From NCBI GenBank assembly GCA_949825045.1, contig OX463832.1:23430552-23494551 (forward strand): a stretch of 64,000 bases of DNA. Direction: 5' to 3'. The stretch is from Argyresthia goedartella. Taxonomy: Eukaryota > Arthropoda > Insecta > Lepidoptera > Argyresthiidae. The position numbers and the translations under genes are program-made. Position 1 is the stretch's first letter. Each line of letters begins with the position of its first letter. Under the pieces are notes generated by a model. The model was not told the origin of the DNA. It was given only the letters and a program-made list of their open reading frames with translations, and ran no database searches. Below, piece after piece: positions 55,828-64,000 of this stretch.

Positions 55828-56212
55828 TTTTTTTCGCGAGCGGTGTTTTTTTCGCGAGCGGTCACTTGAGCGACACAGACGTACCCCCGTCACCTCTTCA
55901 CTATTTATTTCTAAACACATTAATATCACAACACAAAAACATCCCTAACTAAATTCCTGGAGCCCGAATCTATTCCCGACGTAAATACGAAGAAACGGCA
56001 CAATAATAACTGGAATCGCAAGTCATTTGGGATCCTCGACAGCATCGCCGACGTCGCCGTCCTTGTCTAACCGCAGTGAGTAGTCCATTTGCTTCTCGTT
56101 TGCACAAATCACTGGACTACTCCCTCAAAGTACCCACATTAAAACGACAGAGCCGAGGGCAAAATGCAACTGCTAAGGACACAGCGGATTCATAAGCGAA
56201 TCTATTTCCGCT

Positions 56213-57234
56213 ATGGCGTCAAAATGTAACGCGTGTGACAATGAGATCCCAAGCCATGAGTACATGGAGTGTACTACTTGCAAGAAAGTTTACGACTTGA
56301 TTTGTCTTAAAATAACCTAAAGACTCTAATTCTCTTAAAGAACTTGAAAAGCAGTTGGCAATGTCCTTCATGTAAATCCCCTCTGCCAAAAGGAAATAAT
56401 ACGAACACTACCATTAGAGCTGCAACTAGATCAAATAACTCCCCATCAACTGCCAATCATAACGTAACTATTTCAAGAAGGAGCCAGCCCAAACCAAAAA
56501 CAAAAGCACAGACAGAATCGAAACCAGAACTTACGAATTTTGTCCAAGAAATTCGAGGACTAAGAAACCTAATGGAAGATGTAAGAACCCAACTTCTGGC
56601 CCGGATCAATACTCTTGAAAAAAAGCTAGAATCACGAGACAAGGAAATGGAAAACCTGAAACTTAGCTTCCACCAACTTCAGGAAATGATCGACTCGCAA
56701 GCCCAACGCCTGGTTCAAAATGAAATTGAACTTATAGATGTTCCTGAAACTCCCAACGAAAGCATCTATCATGTAGTCGACATTGTGGCCAAGAAAATAG
56801 GCGTGGAGCTCAAGGAGGTTGATATCGATGAAGCCTACCGTACTGGACCCCGTCGTATACGTACAGACAACGCTGACAAGCCACCACGACATCTTGTCGT
56901 CCGCTTATTACGTAAGAAGAAACGGAATGAAATAATCAAAGCAGCCAAAACCAGGAAAAATATATCTTCGACCGACATAGTGCCAGGAACTTCGAATAAA
57001 ATTTATATAAACGAACGCCTTACTACCAAAAATCGTCACTTATTTCGTGAAGCCAGACTACGAGCCCGGCAACACCGATTCCGTTTCTGCTGGATTAAAG
57101 ACGGTCGAATTCTAGTCAGAAAAGAAAAAATCAAGCCAGCAGTTGCTATTCGATCAGTCACGGACTTAGATGAGCAGGTTGGTCCCTCTCCAACTCCCTA
57201 CCTCCCTTCTCAGGTCCCCATCTCTAGCAATTAA
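56213..57234 (+). pseudogene. LINE 3 ORF1 (PHD-like finger, coiled coil), one break
   Basis: ATG at 56213 opens MASKCNACDNEIPSHEYMEC with CTTC and the start of a C4HC3 finger. A stop and frameshift near 56315-56330 interrupt it, after which WQCPSC completes the finger in the frame of 56344-57234. A coiled coil follows (LLARINTLEKKLESRDKEME), then the conserved DEAYRTGPRR, INERLTTKNRHLF and FRFCWIKDGRILVRK blocks, as in LINE 2 ORF1 and the Baculo_FP-like group. Confidence 0.75.
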
Positions 57235-57492
57235 TCTGTTTTTGTGTCACAAAATGCATGAACTTTGAAATTTTTACTGCTTTATAAATTATGATCTTAT
57301 ATATTATATCCAATATTTTAACATTATATATTTTATCATATACCCCTTAGCAATGACTTACCATATAAACGAGTACTTAAACCAGATTTCCGGACTTATT
57401 ACAGAAAAATCAAGCCTTTATGCAAATGGAGATTCTCTAGCTCGCAAACAACGCCTTGAATTACCTTTTCTCATAAATGGAACCACTTATTA

Positions 57493-60387
57493 TTGCAGAT
57501 GAATTATAAAAAAACATTTAATAGAGAATGCCATGCCTTAGATTCTACAGATCAATTCAAGAACATCCTCACAGAGGAATACAATCCAAAAATACTAAAC
57601 TTTAACATACGCAGTACAGAGTGCAATTTTAACAACTTTCTTGTAACGCTGCATCGGCTAAATATAGACTTTGACGTGATCATTCTCTCTGAGTGATGGT
57701 TAAGGGAAGGTACAATTATCTATTGATGACTACGAATCCTTTCGAACTAATAACTACATTAACAAAGCAAGTGGGGTTGTTGCGTATGTTAAATCATATT
57801 GGAACGCCTCCATGTACGAACTACCTCATAAAGAAGCAAATTACGTCGTCATTGAGGTACCAAACAAATTCACGTTATCAGGCGCTTATCGATCACCCTC
57901 GTTTAAATGTATTAATCAATTTTTAGCAGATCTTAGTCAATCCCTAAATAACGTAAAAAATAATAAGTGTCTCATCTTGGCCGGTGACATCAATATCGAC
58001 ATTTTACCAGAATCTGAGAGCACAAATCGGTCAGAGTACCTCTGTTTAAATGCTGAATATGACTTGGCACCAGTTATTACTAAACCAACTAGACATCTTA
58101 CCTGCCTTTACCACATCTTCACGAGACCCCGCTTCAAAACTGTAGGAATTGTATGCGATTCTTCAGTGACTGACCACAAACTTACAATGATTGGACTAGC
58201 AAACTCCTTAATTAAACCATTCTCTAAATCTCGTTTAATCACAAAACTTAATTTTGATGGTATTGCTCAGGATTTAAGTAAGGTCGACTGGACGGCGTTA
58301 ACTGATACAACAGATGCCTCATTGGCCGCAGATATTTTCTCGTCTACTTTTAATGGGATTGTCGAACACCATAAAAAGACAGTGAAAGTTAGTAGGCGAA
58401 AATTTATCATAAAACCGTGGATGACACCAGATCTTATTAAATGCACAAAAAATCGCGATATTCTTCACGCCAAAGCAAGAGCCAGACCAAATGACTCTGT
58501 ACAACAAACAATATATAAACGATACAGAAATTTTTGTAAGCTTCTACTAAGTATTCTGAAAGAAGAATATGAAAGAAACGAGCTTAACACTTATAAAAAC
58601 AACCCCAAAAAACTGTGGGAAATAATTAAAGATATCTGCCATGCAAAGAAACCCAGTAACTCAGCCATTGAACTAATAACCCTACATAATAAATTAAATG
58701 ACTCTCTCGACGCTTGCAATGAATACTTTTCTACCGTAGGTTTGCCACCTTTAGCCCAAATAATACTTCAAAACATTGAAGAAAATGAAGAATCTCTGGC
58801 AAACAATTTACCACCCACTACAGTTAATCCTAAATCAATATACTTAGCACCTACCGATGAAAATGAAATGAGCGGATTCATCCGGGATCTGAAGGATCAA
58901 AGCGCGCCGGGTCTTGATGATATCGGCAGTCGGCTAATCAAATATGTGAGGGTCCTAATGCTGTTTCCGCTTACTCATATTATTAATACAAATATTGAAA
59001 CCGGTGTGTTCCCTGTCTATTGGAAAGTAGCGGCCGTTTGTCCTATTTTTAAGAGTGGAAAGAGGAACGATCCTGCTAATTACCGACCAATCTCTCTGCT
59101 AATCATATTTTCAAAGTTGCTGGAAAAGGTGGTCAACAGCCGACTGATGAACTTTCTCGAAACTAAAAATCTTCTTAGTGCTAATCAATTTGGTTTCAGG
59201 CATGCCTTGTCCACAGAAGATGCAGTACGTTCGCTTTCAAGCTAAATCGTTAACGCTCTGGATTAAGGAAAAGCTTGCATTGGTGTGTTTCTTGACCTGG
59301 CCAAGGCATTTGATACCGTGTCAGTCAAAATACTACTAAGAAAGATGGATATGATGGGAATAAGGGTTATTGCTCTAAAATGATTTGAAACATACCTAAC
59401 CAACAGAACTCAATTTGTTAAGATCGGCAATAACATAAGCTCACAAAAATCAATCAAATACGGAGTACCTCAGGGCAGTATCCTAGGACTCTTCCTGATC
59501 TATCTGAATGACATTACCCCAACAAGAATTCAAAATGCCGACTTTTACTGCTACGCTGACGACACGGCAATAATTTTTAATGACAATTCCTGGAGTGAGG
59601 TATTTCAAAGAGCGGAACTGGGTATAACAGCACTGGGAATCTGGCTAAGAAGGAATCTTCTTAAACTAAATACCGAAAAAACTAAACATATTGCGTTCCA
59701 TAAAACAAAAGCTTCCGAACCACAAGAATCTCCGGGAATCGTTGTTCACAGCTGCGGCCAGGATCCATTAAACAATGTTAGCTCTTGCTCCTGCCCTACA
59801 ATAGAACGTACAAACTCTATTAAATACCTGGGTGTTCAGCTCGACGAGATAATGACTTTTAGAGACCACATCAAGACATTTTCAAAGCAGTGCGGATATA
59901 GGTCTTCTAAAACAAATATATGTATCCATTTGTCAGTCTATCTTACGCTACTGTCTGCCAATATGGGGAGGTGCTGCCAAAACAATTTTAATTGAGAAAG
60001 AAAGAGCCCAAAGGTCTGTTCTAAAAGTCATGTCAGGAAAAAAAACGTCGACACCCAACTAACAGTCTGTTCAAAGAACTACAATTACTATCTGTGCGAA
60101 AAATGTACGTTGAAATGGCTACAATAACTGTCCATAAAGCTCTCATGGCATCTGCAGATCTATCCGAGTTGATGTCGAGACGAGTGTACAAAGCACCACT
60201 TAACCCAAAAAATACAGCATTTGCTCAAACGCATTCTAGTTTTTTACACCCGTATATTTACAATAAAATGTGTAAAGTATGTAACCTCAAAAATAAAACA
60301 ACGAGGGAAATCAAAAGTGTAGTCCACACCTATCTGCTAATTCTCACTTATGTCGAAGCCGAAAATATTTTAAATCAAGTCATGTAA
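57493..60387 (+). pseudogene. LINE 3 ORF2 (endonuclease-reverse transcriptase), decayed
   Basis: Frame 57493-57696 gives the endonuclease start (ILNFNIRSTECNFN...VIILSE). A stop and shift near 57693 lead to the long frame 57812-59245 (SGAYRSPS, AGDINIDILP, SAPGLDDIGS, RPISLL). After a stop at 59243-59245 the motifs continue in several frames: LDLAKAFDTVS, YGVPQGSILG, CYADDTAIIF (YADD 59552-59563), IKYLGVQLDE and the C-terminus to 60387. Catalytic residues remain recognisable, but the protein cannot be made. Confidence 0.8.
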
Positions 60388-60562
60388 GGTAACAAGTATA
60401 CAAACTTATATATTTTATATTTATTTATATTAGGTTATAATCTATATTTATGTATTACTAATATATATTAGTTATATTCACTAACATACATCCTACTAAT
60501 TCCTTATACTTACTCAGCTAACCGCCCGCTCCGTCTATGGCACTCGAGACATGGAAGACGAT

Positions 60563-60592
60563 CTCTGCGATACAGGTTCGCCTAGTGCAGAG
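60563..60592 (+). promoter_or_regulatory. 3' UTR stem-loop of LINE 3
   Basis: CTCTGC-GATAC-AGG-TTCG-CCT-AGT-GCAGAG: same architecture as LINE 2 (25415-25442) with a UUCG tetraloop and a compensated lower stem. Confidence 0.6.
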
Positions 60593-60944
60593 TTCAAAAG
60601 AAATAACCACTGGAGTAAAACCAAAGTACCCACCCACTAGTTTTGTTGAGTATTTTATTTTTAGATTTTTGTTTATTCCAATTATGTAATTGATCTGGTA
60701 AATAAACTATTTGTATTTGTATTTGCACTATTACTTAAATAAAATAAAAAAACATGAAAAAAAAAATTAACACCTCAGCATAAAAAATTGCGGAGTAGAA
60801 AGTGTCAAAAAGAATTAGAGCGAAATCTGATGGCTAAGGTTGAGTTTTTTTCTTTTAAAGTTTTGCAGGCGGTTATATTCACAATTCATAATTTTTATAG
60901 AACACAGTAATTTAAAAAGATGCATTAAGAGAAAATATTAGTAC

Positions 60945-61110
60945 AAAGGCGAGCTTATCTCTAAAAAGAGATTTGTTTCAGCAAAACAAGGCATGATAGA
61001 AACATTTATTATGAAAGGGCAGGCAGAGCACAATATCTAATAAATAAAATATATTTAAGTAAATTAAATATCTATAAAATAAGGAAAATAAAATACATAT
61101 ATATATATAT
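60945..61110 (-). mobile_element. LINE 3' end fragment (RTE-like), second copy
   Basis: Shares 'cttatctctaaaaagagattt', 'aaggcatga' and 'cacaatatctaataaataaa'-type blocks with 8341-8560; minus orientation, followed by a (TA)n run. Confidence 0.5.
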
Positions 61111-61120
61111 AATAGAGAAA

Positions 61121-61850
61121 ATGGTAGAAATAACCGAGCATTATTGGTCAAAAAGAAACTCTGAAGCCCCAGAGACAACGGCAAACCCAAAAACTCTAGC
61201 AAGAAAATCCAACGAACGGACGCATTCTAATTTATGCGTGAACGATAATATTCCACCACTGACAAAAATATTACCTCAACCATTAACCAGAAACAAAACC
61301 TATTACCACAAAAAACAAAGCACACTAATATCGCTCTCCCACCACGGCTGGTCCCCGCGAAGAGATTTGGAACATAAGAAAGCCTGCTTAAACTAGAAGT
61401 ATCACTAGAGAACATTTACTACGATATTATAGGCATAAGCGAGATGAGATGACTTGGTCATAAAACCGAAGAACATGAAAATTATATCTTATATCAGAAA
61501 GGAGAAACGGCAGGCCACAGAGGTGTGGGAAGTGTGGAAGAACATAGAGGAGTTGGTTGAAACATCTGACAGACTAGCCATATTAAACAAAACTACCCGG
61601 ATACAAGAAACCATGGACAATTTTACAAGCATATGCACAATAGCACAGGCTACTAAACACAATATCACAGATTTTTACAAAAAAATGTCGGATATAGTAA
61701 GAAACTACCAAAACAATCATCTAATGGGTGATTTCAACGCCCAGATTGGCGAAAGAGAATCGGGAGAAGAACTTATACTGGGGCAATATGGTCAAACGAT
61801 ATGGTCAACAATGTGGTCAATACGGAAAAAGTAGTAAACATGGAAACGGA
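61121..61850 (+). pseudogene. LINE endonuclease-region remnant
   Basis: Scattered frames recall the RTE-type endonuclease: 'YDIIGISEMR' near 61425, 'HLMGDFNAQIG' at about 61720-61752 with the catalytic GDFNAxIG core. Many stops and shifts; only short frames survive. It is interrupted at 61861 by the 'gttccgtaccc' repeat. Confidence 0.55.
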
Positions 61851-61860
61851 TTGATAGTTT

Positions 61861-62075
61861 TTAGAGTTCCGTACCCAAAGGGTATAAGGGGACTCTATTA
61901 CTAAGACTCCGCTGTCCGTCAGTCTGTCTGTTCGGCTGTCACCAGGCTGTATCTCATGAACCGTGATAGTTAGTCAGTGGATGATGTATTTCTGTTGCCG
62001 CTATGATAACAAAATACTAAAAAATAGAATAAAATTAATATTTAAGGGACTCCCATATAACAAACGTGATTTCTT
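61861..62075 (+). mobile_element. 'gttccgtaccc' interspersed repeat (plus copy)
   Basis: Reads 'agagttccgtacccaaaggg', 'ccgctgtccgtcagtctgtc', 'gtcaccaggctgtatctcat', 'tgatgtatttctgttgccgc'. This is the clearest member of the family in the window. A minus-strand LINE fragment is inserted in its distal part: 'ataaaattaatat..aagg.g.ctcccata.aacaaacg' occurs on both sides (62030-62068 and 62738-62777). Confidence 0.7.
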
Positions 62076-62737
62076 TTGCGCGTTTTTGCTCGATATTATT
62101 TTATTATTTTTATTATTTTATTATTTATTCAATAGTTTACAATAAGGCTTACAGTAATTATTTACCAAATTGCACTTATTGCTAGATAATTAGTAACAAA
62201 AAGCAACACTTATCATTTATCTGTAGAAACTAAATAGTAGAGTCAGATCGTTTGTTAACTTTGGGATTGTATCAGAGAATATGTCAACCAGCTGACCCAC
62301 CCTGACCAGTTCATTTATGAGAGCTATAGCTCTTGGGGTAGGCGCGTTTTCACCGCGCAGGCTGCGAAAATGATGGGCCGAAGCCAATAGTGGTGGCCGC
62401 CGCCGAAGCATACCAGATCGCAATTTGGGGACTATTATAGAGATGTTGTGCAAAACGCTTGGATTATTTACCATGTTTCGCAATGTACTGATATAGTGGA
62501 CAAATAGGGCCAGCTTTCTTCTAAGCTCTAGAGTATACAGGCCAACCATACCCACCACAAATAGGGAGGGGAAAAGGAAAGGATAATAACCATACATTCG
62601 TTTGTAGAGGTATCTAGCAAACTTCCTTTGTATTCGCTCTATCATATATATTGATAACGGCAACAGGTAGACGCTTGAAATATTCACAGAATATTGAGTT
62701 ATATCATTCACTTTAAAAATAAATAATGACATTAAAA
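62076..62737 (-). pseudogene. LINE ORF2 C-terminal fragment (minus strand)
   Basis: Open frame 62732-62217 with ERIQRKFARYLYKRMYGYYP, LELRRKLALFVHYI and LRRRPPLLASAHHFRS: the C-terminal region of a Jockey/CR1-type ORF2 after the reverse transcriptase. It ends in an ATT-rich 3' tail (62088-62130). It is 5'-truncated. Confidence 0.65.
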
Positions 62738-62779
62738 TAAAATTAATATGTAAAGGGGGCTCCCATACAACAAACGGTT

Positions 62780-64000
62780 TTTAATAGAAAAAAACCTTAC
62801 ACTACTTAATTATGTCTTCAAGAAAAATCCTAAATCCAAGTGGACCTGGATATCTCTTGATGGAAAATACAAAAAAAAAAGATTATATTATAACAAACAA
62901 TGTAAAGGACATCAGCGACACTAATTTTATACAGAATCTAAACTTCTATACCAACCACCCTGTCGGCTAAATAAAAAATCACATAGAAAATTAAGTAAAT
63001 CATAACATCTTTTAGGATCGACACCTGAGCAATATGAAAATAATATTAACACCTCTATGTCCAATAAGCTACTAGAAATAGTTAATTCTGACATAAGTGG
63101 TAAAGAAATATGATCGTCTAACCAACAATCTGACTCAAACAAAGAAAAAAAAAGAAAAAAGACAAAAAAAAATATAAGTAAAAGAAAGCATGGAACTCTT
63201 ACAAGAAAGAATTATTAATTTCAAATAGTGAAAACACTAAAGACGATCGCAATAGAATAACCAACCTTAGTAAACAGATACGAGAAGGCATAACAAAAGT
63301 AAAAAGAATGATGTTTGAAGAGGCAATTGAAAAAAACAGTTAACCCCTTAAAGCATGGCCTGACCCGAAATGGATCGCGATTTTCAACCTTATTGCTTGG
63401 TAATAAAGTACAAAACATATGAAACCATATATTGGTTAGTATGCAGTAAAGGGTTAAGGTAAAACAAGCCTACAAAAAACTAAGCGAACAAGGTAAATAG
63501 AGGATTCCTAAAGTGAAGAACAGGCAATCGAACCCACTAACAAAACGCATCGTCATTCAGAGATTAGCAACAGACTACTACAAGGATTTGTATTCCAAAA
63601 AATAATATAAAGATGATATAACCAAGCACTGAATGCCAACAAGAATCCAAGGGTAAGACAGGATGCAGTCACACCATTAGTTATAGAAGATGTACGAAAA
63701 GCTTGGAAGAGCGCCAGGACCTGACAGTATAACAAACAAACTAATGACTCACTTTCGACTATCGAAATTAATTTTAACGATATACTGGAGAAAAATTGTG
63801 TCAACAACTATAGGCTCATATCTGTCTCGCGATCCCTATCTTAAATACTGGAAAGAGTTCTAAATAAGAGACTAATAAATTTCCTCGAAAAACACGGCTT
63901 GATCTCTCCTAATCGATTTCCGATACGGATTCAAGGCAGGCAAATCGACTGGGATGCCCTATACGCACTCGTGTACACACTTCAGAAAAACTTGATTGAC
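62780..64000 (+). pseudogene. Heavily decayed LINE ORF2 running off the window
   Basis: Plus-strand fragments in shifting frames: 'SKRKHGTLTRK' (about 63180), 'LTKRIVIQRLATDYYKDLYS' (63540-63598), 'LERVLNKRLINFLEKHGLIS' (63850-63905) and 'FKAGKSTGDALYAL'-like codons near 63930, in the order of a reverse-transcriptase domain. Stops are frequent. It may continue the element that begins at 61121. Confidence 0.5.

Larger units (their letters stand above)
55828..60725 (+). mobile_element. LINE 3: decayed full-length relative of LINE 2
   Basis: The 5' end carries two copies of 'tttttttcgcgagcggtg'. ORF1, ORF2 and a 3' UTR with hairpin follow, ending in AATAAACTA and (TTTGTA)n. CACTATT occurs on both sides (55804 and 60726), suggesting a diverged target duplication. 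The many stops and frameshifts make it older than LINE 2. Confidence 0.75.

Overview
The window reads as nuclear DNA of a moth or butterfly (Lepidoptera). It is AT-rich, has one intron-split gene with small exons and consensus GT/AG borders, and is packed with non-LTR retrotransposons, a tRNA-derived SINE, TTAA- and TA-flanked MITEs, a hAT element, and the 'gttccgtaccc...' repeat common in this order. That assignment is an inference. No rRNA gene, intact tRNA gene, CRISPR array or bacterial-type operon is visible.

Region 1 (1-19,161, + strand): the last seven exons of a gelsolin-superfamily actin-binding protein, encoding about 254 residues from gelsolin repeat 5 to the C-terminus. The introns hold a nearly complete LINE with two overlapping ORFs (about 1.5-6.9 kb), a TTAA-flanked MITE, a SINE, a TA-flanked composite MITE lying against exon 2, and three broken minus-strand LINE fragments.

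Region 2 (17,995-55,430): a tandem segmental duplication. The unit starts with a segment of the last gelsolin intron, continues through gelsolin 3' flank and about 2 kb of further non-coding sequence, and ends with the terminal exon of a C2H2 zinc-finger gene on the minus strand. The region therefore lies between two convergent genes and has been copied head-to-tail. Unit 0 carries the real gelsolin last exon and is split by a second LINE (20,437-25,601). Units 1-3 are near-identical, 7.34-7.36 kb each, and share a 1.98-kb hAT transposon at one site (8-bp duplication ATCTGGAG). Unit 4 has the empty hAT site and two private insertions. Every unit-to-unit junction carries the same 5'-truncated LINE fragment, while neither outer edge of the array has it.

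Region 3 (55,430-64,000): transposon debris. It holds a decayed LINE related to the second one (55,828-60,725), RTE-type and Jockey/CR1-type fragments, and a further copy of the 'gttccgtaccc' repeat.

Only the gelsolin exons and possibly the unit-4 zinc-finger exon look like host coding sequence under constraint. The points most worth following are the junction-LINE array with its copied zinc-finger exons, the overlapping AUG-less ORF2 of LINE 1, and a 3' UTR hairpin conserved with compensatory changes between LINE 2 and LINE 3.
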